From positions 1 to 5,722 of the forward strand of contig MHEL01000154.1 in NCBI GenBank assembly GCA_001803815.1: DNA of 5,722 nucleotides. The letters are read 5' to 3'. Each line of letters opens with the position of its first letter. The stretch's first letter is position 1. The stretch is from Nitrospirae bacterium RBG_19FT_COMBO_42_15. Its GTDB lineage: Bacteria > Nitrospirota > CAKKRA01 > 9FT-COMBO-42-15. This document shows positions 1-5,391 of this stretch, piece by piece. Under the pieces are notes generated by a model. That model saw only the letters and a list, made by a program, of their open reading frames with translations, had not been told where the DNA came from and made no database searches. Position numbers and translations under genes: made by a program.

Positions 1-195
1 GTCAGATAGAATTCCCGCAGGTATGCTCGCAACTATACCTGTAAAGGCAGAGGCAGCAGCAACCATACCTACACCTGACGGATCAGCGCCAAGATATGTT
101 GTAAAAAGCGACAGTACAGGGCTTTTGGAAATCGTGGAGCTGAAGATGGCAAAAAGGCCTGTTGTGCAGAGCAGTATGAAAGGGCTAAATTTCAT
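1..195 (-). CDS. MFS transporter, N-terminal 65 residues (cut by left window edge)
   Basis: Reading leftward from the ATG at 195, an open frame of 65 codons runs off the window. It begins MKFSPFILLCTTGLFAIF and includes a first hydrophobic helix at about residues 5-20. A loop with LGADPSGVG at about 36-43 follows, then a second helix at about 44-60 ending in PAGILSD. That ending fits the start of the MFS loop 2-3 signature (GxxxDRxGR), whose second half lies outside the window. The ATG overlaps the stop of the HD-domain gene in an ATGA arrangement, so the two are probably translationally coupled. There is only a weak purine stretch (GAAAAG) in front of it. In this family the protein is an inner-membrane secondary transporter driven by an ion gradient. 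The substrate cannot be told from the fragment. Its place downstream of chrB makes an oxyanion or metal efflux role an attractive inference. A plus-strand frame over the same bases (23-232) is a shadow. Confidence 0.82.
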   Translation of the reverse strand, partial: MKFSPFILLCTTGLFAIFSSTISKSPVLSLFTTYLGADPSGVGMVAAASAFTGIVASIPAGILSD

Positions 196-743
196 CTTTT
201 CATTAAATCTTGAATCTCTCTATGATAATTAAGATACCTTTTAAGTGTTATCTCATTTTTTCCATACCTTTGATGTTCTTTCAGTATCTCCACAAACCGC
301 TTCTCAGCCTGAGATTCGTCGCCTTTTATATCAACTATGCCGTCCATAATTATATCAACAAGCCTGTCTGCATAAATAACAATTCTTTCTTCCAGAGTTT
401 TAAGCGTGTAATCCTTTATTGGCAGCCCGAGCTCCATTGCCTCATCTTCTGTAAGCCCGCCTCGTATGTGTTTTTCCATTATATCAGTAATCTCTTTTTT
501 TAATCCAATCTTTTCCCCAATCTCAGCCCCAATCTTGCCATGCTCAATCTCATGGGTCTTTGCCTTGCCAAGGTCATGAAACAGCGCTCCTCTGCCAATA
601 AGCTCCATATCAACCTTAGCGCCTGTCCTTTGCGCAATCTCTAAAGCCTTTTCAGCCACCTTGATACAATGTTTTATGTCATCTTCTTGAACGCCAGTTT
701 TTCTGAGAAGTTCAATGTCTGTGCTGTGAATTCTGTAATTCAT
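192..743 (-). CDS. HD-domain phosphohydrolase family protein (TIGR00295-like), 183 aa
   Basis: This is a soluble HD-superfamily protein, expected to be a metal-dependent phosphohydrolase acting on a nucleotide or phosphoester. The metal-ligand set is visible: H25, the FHDLGK motif with H56-D57, extra histidines H64 and H68 in HEIEHGKIG, H92 in EKHIRGG, and D126 in YADRLVD. The helical spacing and overall length fit the compact stand-alone HD family annotated as TIGR00295, so no domain seems to be missing. An ATG four codons upstream (755) is in frame. However, the sequence GGAGGG sits inside those four codons, 5 nt before the ATG at 743, so 743 is chosen as the start. The gene overlaps the MFS gene by 4 nt and is separated from the upstream small gene by about 200 nt filled with palindromic repeats. 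It may therefore have its own promoter, but none is clear. The exact substrate is unknown. Confidence 0.88.
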   Translation of the reverse strand: MNYRIHSTDIELLRKTGVQEDDIKHCIKVAEKALEIAQRTGAKVDMELIGRGALFHDLGKAKTHEIEHGKIGAEIGEKIGLKKEITDIMEKHIRGGLTEDEAMELGLPIKDYTLKTLEERIVIYADRLVDIIMDGIVDIKGDESQAEKRFVEILKEHQRYGKNEITLKRYLNYHREIQDLMKR

Positions 744-747
744 TTTG

Positions 748-753
748 CCCTCC
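748..753 (-). promoter_or_regulatory. Ribosome binding site that decides the HD gene start
   Basis: GGAGGG on the minus strand lies 5 nt upstream of the ATG at 743. It overlaps the codons that would follow the earlier in-frame ATG at 755, which has no comparable site in front of it. This favours the shorter protein. Confidence 0.75.
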
Positions 754-770
754 ATATTTGAGAGATTTTT

Positions 771-876
771 GTCATTCCCGTGAAAACGGGAATCCAGTTT
801 ATTTTATATTTCCATATTTGTGCAGCGCCACCATATACTTAATGTGCTGCTGGATTCCTGCTTCCGCAGGAATGAC
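771..876. repeat. REPIN-like pair of inverted palindromic repeats
   Basis: There are two related hairpin elements in opposite orientation. The left copy (771-797) runs GTCATTCCCG...CGGGAATCCAG and has an 8-bp perfect stem, ATTCCCGT/ACGGGAAT, with a GAAA loop (774-793). The right copy (850-876) runs CTGGATTCCTGC...GCAGGAATGAC and has an 8-bp perfect stem (854-861 with 866-873). The outer GTCATTCC/GGAATGAC and inner GGAATCCAG/CTGGATTCC flanks are reverse complements, so the two copies face each other across about 52 nt. This is the layout of REP doublets (REPINs), which are mobilised by RAYT-type transposases. No such transposase is in the window. Confidence 0.8.
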
Positions 877-903
877 AAGCGAATATATTGCAATAATATT
901 TTT

Positions 904-933
904 GTCATTGCGAGCCGAAGGCGAAGCAATCTC
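904..933. repeat. Palindromic repeat of the GTCATTGCGAG...GAAGCAATCTC type
   Basis: An imperfect dyad begins GTCATTGCGAGCC and ends GGCGAAGCAATCTC. The outer arms ATTGC/GCAAT and the inner arms GCC/GGC can pair around GAA. It belongs to a different palindrome class from the pair at 771-876 but is packed beside it. Dispersed intergenic repeats with this core are widespread in bacterial genomes. It lies 6 nt past the stop codon of the 94-aa gene. No U-tract follows on either strand, so it is not called a terminator. Confidence 0.75.
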
Positions 934-939
934 TTTAGA

Positions 940-1224
940 TTACTTAACCCCAAAATACGCCAATGTATCTGAAATTGTCTTTTCAAGGTCATGCTGGATA
1001 TGGTTGAATTTCGCCTTTATATCATCATGGAGATGCTGAATGTATTCCTGATGCGCCTCTTTGCCGTATTTCTCCTCAATCATCTTTCCATATTCAGAAA
1101 TCTTTGTTATATCATGCCTCTCAGCCTTTTTTGCAGGGTCTCCGTCAATCCATTCATGAACATCCTTGTACTCCTTTCCGGTCCTTTCCATACTTGTTTT
1201 AAGATGGTTTACAATTGGCGGCAT
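940..1224 (-). CDS. Conserved hypothetical His-rich small protein, 94 aa
   Basis: The function is not recognised. The protein is short, soluble and predicted mostly helical, with no signal peptide or membrane segment. It is rich in histidine (residues 7, 23, 37, 58, 64, 66, 75, 78), including an HxH in IQHLHDDIK. The DVHEWID segment (21-27) followed by a helical region with RH resembles small uncharacterised proteins of the DUF6915 kind, but this is a weak resemblance from memory. Metal binding is possible from composition alone. The start is supported by AAAGGAGG at 1233-1240, 8 nt before the ATG. It lies 17 nt downstream of the chrB stop on the same strand, so it is very likely cotranscribed with chrB and may have a role tied to it. 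Palindromic repeats begin just after its stop codon. Confidence 0.75.
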   Translation of the reverse strand: MPPIVNHLKTSMERTGKEYKDVHEWIDGDPAKKAERHDITKISEYGKMIEEKYGKEAHQEYIQHLHDDIKAKFNHIQHDLEKTISDTLAYFGVK

Positions 1225-1241
1225 TTTTATATCCTCCTTTG

Positions 1242-2231
1242 TTAAGTTTTTGATGCATAAAGCATCTCAAATAAAGCCATACCCTTTTCTAATGCCTCTG
1301 AATCGTCCTTAACTGACTTTCTTAATCCAACCAAAATATCTTCAATCCCTCTTGCCTCTGGGTTTTCGTATTTGCCGTCCTTAATATCAATCTCATGGAC
1401 AATCTCTGATATTTTTTTAACTGTCTTATCCTTTAAATTAAAAACCTTAATAATGACCTCAAAGGTGCACATGTCTCCTCTATGTGTAAATTCGCCTGCT
1501 TTAACATCAAAGGCAACAGCCTTTTTATCTATATCTCCTGTTTCACCCTCATTAATAAATCTGAAAACAGCCTTTTTATCAATAAATCTTTTAATCAGCC
1601 ATGCGCTTGCCATTCTGTCAACAAATGGTTTTTTACGTGTAACCCATATCTTCCTCTGATAATCTTTTATATTTTTAACAGGCAATAAAACCTCTGCTTT
1701 TATAAATTTAACGCCGATGAGCCTTTTAGCCTCCTCTTCAGCAGCCTTTATCTCCTTCTTTAAATCTATTCCTGCTTTTGATGAAAAGAAATCAATCTTG
1801 TGTATTTCCTCAAACTCCTTTGATAATTTTTTTGACTGCTCATAGAGCGCCTTGTCATCCTCACGAAGACCCCCTTTTTTTATGCTGTTTATCTTCCTTT
1901 CAAGCTCTTCAAGCCCTTTTTTAATATAGCTGTAATCCTGCCCCCTCTGCCGGTTAAAAAGCCCTATGATGTCTTCATTTTTTATTGTTTCAATCTTCTC
2001 TACCCTTACAAAATCGCCTCCGCCGTCCAAAGATGCTATTTCAGAAACCAGCCATTGGCAAAGCTCATAATTATCCTCATTATCCGGGAGTATATAAACA
2101 GCGCCTTTTAAATGCACTGCGCCTGCCTTTGACAGCCTTCTCCATATCTTCACCCTGCTGCTCACAGGCCTTGAAGGGACGCTGTAGAAGAAGATAAGCC
2201 ATCTGTTGCTCCTTGTTCTTTTGTAACGCAT
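1242..2231 (-). CDS. chrB: Chromate resistance protein ChrB (329 aa)
   Basis: This is the cytoplasmic chromate-resistance protein ChrB, described in other bacteria as a chromate-responsive regulator of chr genes. The N-terminal domain starts at about residue 11 with WLIFFYSVPSRP, followed by RVKIWRRLSKAGAVHLKGAVYILP, and reaches about residue 95. A charged, probably coiled-coil linker spans about 100-175. The C-terminal ChrB domain spans about 195-325 and shows the family hallmarks WVTRKKPFVDRMASAWLIKRF, FTHRGDMCTFE and EIVHEIDIKDGK. D205, H250, C255, H279 and D282 are likely functional or metal ligands. Length is normal for the family. The first in-frame start is ATG 2231, which has no Shine-Dalgarno sequence but sits where the predicted transcript begins. 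A good site (AAGGAG, 2209-2214) instead precedes an out-of-frame ATG at 2202. No chrA follows; the downstream genes are a His-rich protein, an HD protein and an MFS transporter. Confidence 0.9.
   Translation of the reverse strand: MRYKRTRSNRWLIFFYSVPSRPVSSRVKIWRRLSKAGAVHLKGAVYILPDNEDNYELCQWLVSEIASLDGGGDFVRVEKIETIKNEDIIGLFNRQRGQDYSYIKKGLEELERKINSIKKGGLREDDKALYEQSKKLSKEFEEIHKIDFFSSKAGIDLKKEIKAAEEEAKRLIGVKFIKAEVLLPVKNIKDYQRKIWVTRKKPFVDRMASAWLIKRFIDKKAVFRFINEGETGDIDKKAVAFDVKAGEFTHRGDMCTFEVIIKVFNLKDKTVKKISEIVHEIDIKDGKYENPEARGIEDILVGLRKSVKDDSEALEKGMALFEMLYASKT
2209..2214 (-). promoter_or_regulatory. Shine-Dalgarno-like AAGGAG inside the 5' end of chrB
   Basis: AAGGAG with a 6-nt spacer (CAACAG) precedes an ATG at 2202, but that ATG is in another frame and opens only 40 codons (to 2080). 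In the chrB frame there is no ATG, GTG or TTG between 2231 and the conserved WLIFFYSVP block. The site is either a relic, a sign of a small indel, or unused. Confidence 0.4.
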
Positions 2232-2256
2232 GTTATTAATGTAACATATGTTACAT
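2222..2256. promoter_or_regulatory. Tandem palindromic operator of chrB
   Basis: ATGTAACATATGTTACAT at 2239-2256 is a perfect 18-bp palindrome (GTAAC-N4-GTTAC core). A second, degraded copy, TGTAACGCATGTTATT (2222-2237), matches 12 of 16 positions with an 18-bp offset and covers the ATG at 2231. The sites lie across the predicted -10 region and start of chrB, as expected for a repressor. Candidate binders are ChrB itself or a CRP/FNR-superfamily or PadR-like regulator; the sequence does not decide between them. Confidence 0.65.
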
Positions 2257-2266
2257 AATTTGGCAA
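2238..2266 (-). promoter_or_regulatory. Predicted sigma-70 promoter of chrB
   Basis: On the minus strand, TTGCCA (2266-2261, 5 of 6 to the -35 consensus) is followed by a 17-nt spacer and TACATT (2243-2238, 4 of 6 to the -10 consensus). Transcription would start at about 2231, right at the chrB ATG, giving a leaderless or nearly leaderless mRNA. The palindromic operator overlaps the spacer and -10. The 92 nt between the UspA stop and this promoter (2257-2348) hold no recognisable gene or terminator. Confidence 0.5.
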
Positions 2267-2348
2267 GAAAAAAAAGCGATTTACCTGTCTGAGGATTTTA
2301 TATGTTTAAATGATGGGAATAAGAAACGGGATAATTAGAATATTTTTC

Positions 2349-3203
2349 TTACACCTTCACCACCAGCACAGGGCATGGGGTATGGCCGATGACCTTTTCT
2401 GCAACACTTCCCATAAGGAGCCTCTTTAGCCCTGTCCTGCCGTGCGAGCCTGTTACTATAATATTTGCCTTTTGCTCTTTTGCAAGGTCGGTTATTACTT
2501 TATATATCTCCCCTTCCCTGACAATGGCCTCTGCCTTTATGCCTGATGCCTCAGCCTGTTTCCTGACAGACTCTGCGTAGCCTTTGGCCTTTTTAACAAG
2601 CGCTTCAACAGTCTCCGGGGATTCTGCATAAAACTCTGATGGGACATCTACTATAGAAACAATCTTGAGTTCCCCTCCATATGATTTTGCAAAATCTATT
2701 GCCTTTTTTGCAGCAGCCTTGCTGTATTTTGAACCGTCTGTTGCAAGCAAGACCCTCTTCCAACCTATCTTTGCATCCCTCGGCAGAACAAGCACATCCT
2801 TCTGGGTATGTCCAATCACCCTTGCAGTAATGCTGCCAACAAGCGCCCTTTCAAAACGGCGCAGGCCCCTCCTGCCCATAACTATTAAATCACACTTTTC
2901 AGACCCTGCAAGGTCAGCAATCCTCTCGTAAGGCTCGCCTTCCTCGCATACTGTTTTTATTGACGCCCCCTTTTTCCTTGCCAGCGCAAGGGCGTCTGAA
3001 ATGGCCTTCTCGTATGGCCTCCTCATAGACTGAAGGACATTACCAACGGCTAATATATCCAGATCCCCAGTATATGAAGGGACAACAGAGGCCACTGTTA
3101 TCCAGCTCTTTTCATCTGCAGCAAGCTTAAATGACTCGGATAATGCATGCATGCTGGATTCAGAACCGTCTACTGCAACTAATATCTTTTTATATCTTCC
3201 CAT
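2349..3203 (-). CDS. Tandem-domain universal stress protein UspA (284 aa)
   Basis: Two complete Usp domains lie in one chain, at residues 1-143 and about 147-284. Each opens with a beta strand and the adenine-contacting Asp (KKILVAVDGS with D12; KRVLLATDGS with D156). Each keeps the ATP-binding pattern G-2x-G-9x-G-S: G110-R-R-G113...G123-S124 and G252-S-H-G255...G265-S266. Both domains are therefore expected to bind ATP and form an intramolecular dimer. The protein is cytoplasmic. The start chosen is ATG 3203, 9 nt after GGAGG (3213-3217); an in-frame TTG at 3209 is only 3 nt from that site and is less likely. The gene overlaps the end of the TSUP permease gene by 14 nt, so the two are coupled. 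This suggests that the protein senses energy state or stress for, or together with, the transporter, though that role is inference. Confidence 0.93.
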   Translation of the reverse strand: MGRYKKILVAVDGSESSMHALSESFKLAADEKSWITVASVVPSYTGDLDILAVGNVLQSMRRPYEKAISDALALARKKGASIKTVCEEGEPYERIADLAGSEKCDLIVMGRRGLRRFERALVGSITARVIGHTQKDVLVLPRDAKIGWKRVLLATDGSKYSKAAAKKAIDFAKSYGGELKIVSIVDVPSEFYAESPETVEALVKKAKGYAESVRKQAEASGIKAEAIVREGEIYKVITDLAKEQKANIIVTGSHGRTGLKRLLMGSVAEKVIGHTPCPVLVVKV

Positions 3204-4278
3204 GTCCAAGCGCCTCCTTTGCCCTTGAAACCACCTCTCGCTCTGCCTTTAACCCCTGCCATATAGCCCGAAGTATAATAAATGCCCCGATTAAGAGGGC
3301 AAACGCCATTATAACAAAACTTACAGCCTTTAAGGATTTTACAGCGCCTTCTGTTAATGGCTGTATAAGGTTTAACTGAGACAAATAAACAGGTATCATT
3401 AATGCGCGGCTGAACAGGACAATAACCATAATAGCGCCCATGACTAACTTAATCATAAACGGCTTGACATAGGTTGTCCCGATTGCGCCAAGCTGAATGC
3501 CAAATAAAGAGCCTGCAAGGATAATCATTGCAAGACGGATGTCAACAAGACCGCTTAAGGCATATTTGAATGAGCCGCCAAGTCCCATTACAAATGCAAT
3601 CACAAGCTCTGTTGCAGACGCCATCAGGCTCGGAGCGCCTAAGACATATATCATTGAAGGGACGCCCACAAAGCCGCCTACAGCAATTGTTGCTGCAAGC
3701 ATCCCTGTTGCAAAACCGAGCGGTATGGTAAATAAAACAGAGACCTTCGCATTCAAACTCTTAAAATATACCATTGTCCCGGGAATATTAATAGACTGAA
3801 TCCATTTTGCAAGCTTCGTAGCCTTTTCCTCTGCATCTGTGTTTCCGGATCTATATGTCTTCCATGCATCCAGCAGAACAAAACCGCCGACAAGGGCAAG
3901 CACTAATACAAATGCAGCGCTTACATATAGATTAGAACCTGCATCGCCAAAGGCCTTTTTGATATTCTCCTGAATATGCGCGCCGTATAAGACGCCTGCC
4001 TCTGCTGATATGCCCATTATTATACCAAGTTTTACATCCACCTGTCCATACTTGGCGCGTTTTATTGCTCCAATAAGCGCCTTTGGAAACTTGTGGCACA
4101 TATTGCTTGCAACTGCCACAAGACCAGGAACTCCCAGACTCATCATGGCCGGGGTGAGCACAAATGCGCCACCAGAGCCGATAAAACCGCTTACAAGTCC
4201 GCCGATAAACCCAACAATAAAAAGATATAATATATTTATAAGGTCAAGATTTATAAAATTTAAAGCTGCCTCGTGCAT
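3190..4278 (-). CDS. TSUP family (TauE/SafE) anion permease, 362 aa
   Basis: This is a polytopic inner-membrane protein of the TauE/SafE (TSUP) family, whose characterised members move sulfite, sulfoacetate or other sulfur-containing or organic anions. Both family repeats are clear. The N-terminal repeat has GFIGGLVSGFIGSGG (23-37) and then VLTPAMM; the C-terminal repeat has GFATGMLAATIAVGG (188-202) and then VGVPSM. About eight membrane segments can be placed, at roughly 15-45, 50-72, 82-100, 118-137, 180-212, 222-243, 246-268 and 276-298. A ninth at about 318-340 precedes a charged cytoplasmic tail. The 138-178 stretch is a long hydrophilic insert between the halves. It is longer than many TSUP proteins (about 250-270 aa). 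Its start lies 1 nt after the stop of the 82-aa membrane protein gene, and the GGGAGGGGAAG stretch serves as ribosome site. The substrate is not shown by sequence; sulfite or thiosulfate is a guess. Confidence 0.9.
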   Translation of the reverse strand: MHEAALNFINLDLINILYLFIVGFIGGLVSGFIGSGGAFVLTPAMMSLGVPGLVAVASNMCHKFPKALIGAIKRAKYGQVDVKLGIIMGISAEAGVLYGAHIQENIKKAFGDAGSNLYVSAAFVLVLALVGGFVLLDAWKTYRSGNTDAEEKATKLAKWIQSINIPGTMVYFKSLNAKVSVLFTIPLGFATGMLAATIAVGGFVGVPSMIYVLGAPSLMASATELVIAFVMGLGGSFKYALSGLVDIRLAMIILAGSLFGIQLGAIGTTYVKPFMIKLVMGAIMVIVLFSRALMIPVYLSQLNLIQPLTEGAVKSLKAVSFVIMAFALLIGAFIILRAIWQGLKAEREVVSRAKEALGHGKI

Positions 4279-4279
4279 C

Positions 4280-4528
4280 TTACTTCCCCTCCCTTTTCTT
4301 CTTTGCCTCTATGCCGAGAATTGTCCAAAAATTACCTGTGAATGTGCCGTGAATAAACGAAAATATAAATGCTGTAATAATAGGCAATATTGCAAACATC
4401 CCGCCTTTTCCAAAATAATTGTTAATAACATCCTGATTTGATAGCAGCGCTCCATAAAGGCCTGCTGCTGCAACCCCTAATATTGCGGTCTTGCCATAGG
4501 GTTTCTTTTTTTCATAACTATCGGACAT
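4280..4528 (-). CDS. Small two-helix membrane protein next to TSUP permease, 82 aa
   Basis: No named family is recognised. The protein has a short charged N-terminus (MSDSYEKKKPYGK), a first hydrophobic helix at about 14-31 (AILGVAAAGLYGALLS), and a loop with NNYFGKGG. A second helix at about 44-62 runs into HGTFTGNFWTILGIEA, and the tail is strongly basic (KKKREGK). The positive charges at both ends suggest both termini are cytoplasmic. GGAGG lies 10 nt before the ATG. The stop lies 1 nt before the permease ATG, so the two are almost certainly cotranslated, and the protein is plausibly a small subunit or assembly partner of the permease. It follows the Usp-like gene after a 53-nt AT-rich gap. 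I recall similar small proteins beside TauE/SafE genes in sulfate reducers, but could not check this. Confidence 0.8.
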   Translation of the reverse strand: MSDSYEKKKPYGKTAILGVAAAGLYGALLSNQDVINNYFGKGGMFAILPIITAFIFSFIHGTFTGNFWTILGIEAKKKREGK

Positions 4529-4563
4529 ACAATCTTTTCCTCCTCATCTTTTTTGATTTTTAA

Positions 4564-4584
4564 ATTTTGAATTTTGAATTTTTA
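4564..4584. repeat. Short AT-rich heptamer tandem repeat in intergenic gap
   Basis: ATTTTGA occurs twice in tandem (4564-4570, 4571-4577), followed by a third near-copy, ATTTTTA (4578-4584), that runs into the stop codon of the 157-aa gene. It lies in the 53-nt gap before the 82-aa gene and is probably low-complexity slippage without function. Confidence 0.5.
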
Positions 4585-5055
4585 TGCCCCGTCTGTCACC
4601 ACAACAAGCGGGCATTTCAGATTTTTCCATGACTCAGAAAGCCTTCTTTCATTCCCTTTATGCTCAGGCTCAATATCATCTGATGATTCAATGACAACAA
4701 AGAGAACCTCATTATTAGAATCTGTATAATCTACAATCTCCTGCCTCAGAGACCCATCCCTTTTCATCAGTCTGTATTGAATCCCCTCTTTTTCAAGCTC
4801 TAACTGAAAATCTTTGAGTTTTGAATCTATCTTAGAACCGTCTGATATGAGATACATGATATCAAGCCCAGCCCCAATCCTCTTGCAGGTATTAATGGCA
4901 TATCTCAAAGCCTTTTTGTCTATCTGACCGTTCTTTACAGCAAATAGTATCCTTCTCTCCTCCTTTAGCATCTGCCTTGCGGTTTCAAGCTCGCCTGCCT
5001 CTGCAAAGGTGATTGCAGACATCAAATCCTCTATCTTCTTATTAAGCCTGCTCAT
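4582..5055 (-). CDS. FAEAGE-module protein fused to degenerate Usp-like domain, 157 aa
   Basis: This is a two-part protein. Residues 1-34 are a helical module (KKIEDLMSAITFAEAGELETARQMLKEE) that is repeated in the next upstream gene. Residues 35-157 look like one Usp-type alpha/beta domain. Its strands are RILFAVKNG, LDIMYLIS, IQYRLMKRDG, EVLFVVIESSDD and CPLVVVTDGA, with a helix ALRYAINTCKRIGAG after the first strand. The adenine-contacting Asp of the first strand and the G-2x-G-9x-G-S/T nucleotide loop are missing; the loop region reads EPEHKGNERRLSESWKN. It probably does not bind ATP as canonical UspA does. It may act as a structural or docking partner of the tandem UspA or the permease. 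GCGAGG lies about 7 nt before the ATG, and the start overlaps the end of the upstream gene by 14 nt. The Usp assignment is by fold pattern, not by strong identity. Confidence 0.78.
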   Translation of the reverse strand: MSRLNKKIEDLMSAITFAEAGELETARQMLKEERRILFAVKNGQIDKKALRYAINTCKRIGAGLDIMYLISDGSKIDSKLKDFQLELEKEGIQYRLMKRDGSLRQEIVDYTDSNNEVLFVVIESSDDIEPEHKGNERRLSESWKNLKCPLVVVTDGA

Positions 5056-5236
5056 TCAAATACCTCGCTGATTTAATTTTATTGAGAGATGGTTCAATGC
5101 CATCCTCGTTTGCAACCTCTGAACCTTTTTCCCAGTCCTCTTCCTTCATCATCTGCACTGCAGTTTCAAACTCACCTGCCTCTGCAAAGGCTGCTGCTGT
5201 AAAAAGATTTTCAATCCTTTTAAATATTCCCATCAT
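5042..5236 (-). CDS. Small helical FAEAGE-module protein, 64 aa
   Basis: The family is unnamed to my knowledge. The first half, KRIENLFTAAAFAEAGEFETAVQMMKEE, matches the N-terminal module of the next gene at 19 of 28 positions. Its spacing of small and acidic residues (AxxFAEAGEFETA) resembles a single TPR-like helical hairpin. The second half (EDWEKGSEVANEDGIEP...NEQA) is acidic and shows no pattern. There is no signal peptide or membrane segment, so the protein should be cytoplasmic. The start has a near-perfect AAAGGAGG 6 nt before the first ATG; a second ATG follows directly, and either could be used. It is the first gene of the five-gene operon, with the sigma-54-like promoter just upstream. 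A possible job is as a stand-alone competitor or partner for the same docking surface used by the fused protein, but this is speculation. Confidence 0.78.
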   Translation of the reverse strand: MMGIFKRIENLFTAAAFAEAGEFETAVQMMKEEDWEKGSEVANEDGIEPSLNKIKSARYLNEQA

Positions 5237-5263
5237 CAGATACCTCCTTTAAGACATATATAA

Positions 5264-5279
5264 TTCATTTTCCGTGCCA
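5264..5279 (-). promoter_or_regulatory. Candidate sigma-54 promoter of the permease/Usp operon
   Basis: On the minus strand, TGGCACGGAAAATGAA has a perfect -24 half (TGGCACG) and a degenerate -12 half (ATGAA against TTGCA) at the correct 4-nt spacing. The G of the -12 GC pair is kept and the C is an A. Transcription would start at about 5253, leaving a short leader that holds the AAAGGAGG ribosome site of the 64-aa gene. Three activator-type dyads lie about 100-240 nt upstream, as sigma-54 promoters need. Confidence 0.5.
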
Positions 5280-5355
5280 GAGAGACATAATCTTCTAACA
5301 TACTGTTTTATTGAGCTTTTTAAAGAATGACAGCCGCCTTTGAAGATACAATAAC

Positions 5356-5372
5356 TGCTGCAAAATGCAACA
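5356..5372. promoter_or_regulatory. Activator-type dyad site 1
   Basis: TGCTGCAAAATGCAACA; its reverse complement matches TGTTGCATTTTGCAACA at 16 of 17 positions. Arms of 7 bp flank a 3-bp centre. The centre is about 110 nt upstream of the predicted sigma-54 start site, a usual distance for an enhancer-binding protein. Confidence 0.6.
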
Positions 5373-5391
5373 GTAGAGTTGGTGAAGGCCT

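Noticed and set aside
23..232. Plus-strand open frame of 69 codons
   Set aside because: It is antisense to the MFS N-terminus and HD gene end; the minus-strand reading gives typical membrane helices and the PAGILSD motif.
744..770. Separate sigma-70 promoter for the HD gene
   Set aside because: No pair of elements with acceptable spacing was found between the repeat and the ribosome site.
904..933. Rho-independent terminator for the 94-aa gene
   Set aside because: The hairpin is followed on the minus strand by ACAAAAATATT, not a U-tract, and the sequence matches a dispersed repeat class.
758..1039. Plus-strand open frame of 93 codons
   Set aside because: Its start is a translation of the palindromic repeats (SRENGNP, IPASAGMT), a common false gene, and its end is antisense to the 94-aa gene.
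2257..2348. Possible terminator after the UspA gene (T-run CGCTTTTTTTTC on the minus strand)
   Set aside because: No stable GC stem precedes the T-run; GGGAATAA and GGGATAA nearby are direct, not inverted, copies.
4010..4441. Plus-strand open frame of 143 codons
   Set aside because: It is antisense to the TSUP and 82-aa genes, both well supported; the composition (Pro/Ile-rich) is typical of a shadow frame.
5318..5332. IHF-like site between the sigma-54 promoter and dyad site 1
   Set aside because: TATTGAGCTTTTT departs from WATCAANNNNTTR at several positions; too weak to list.
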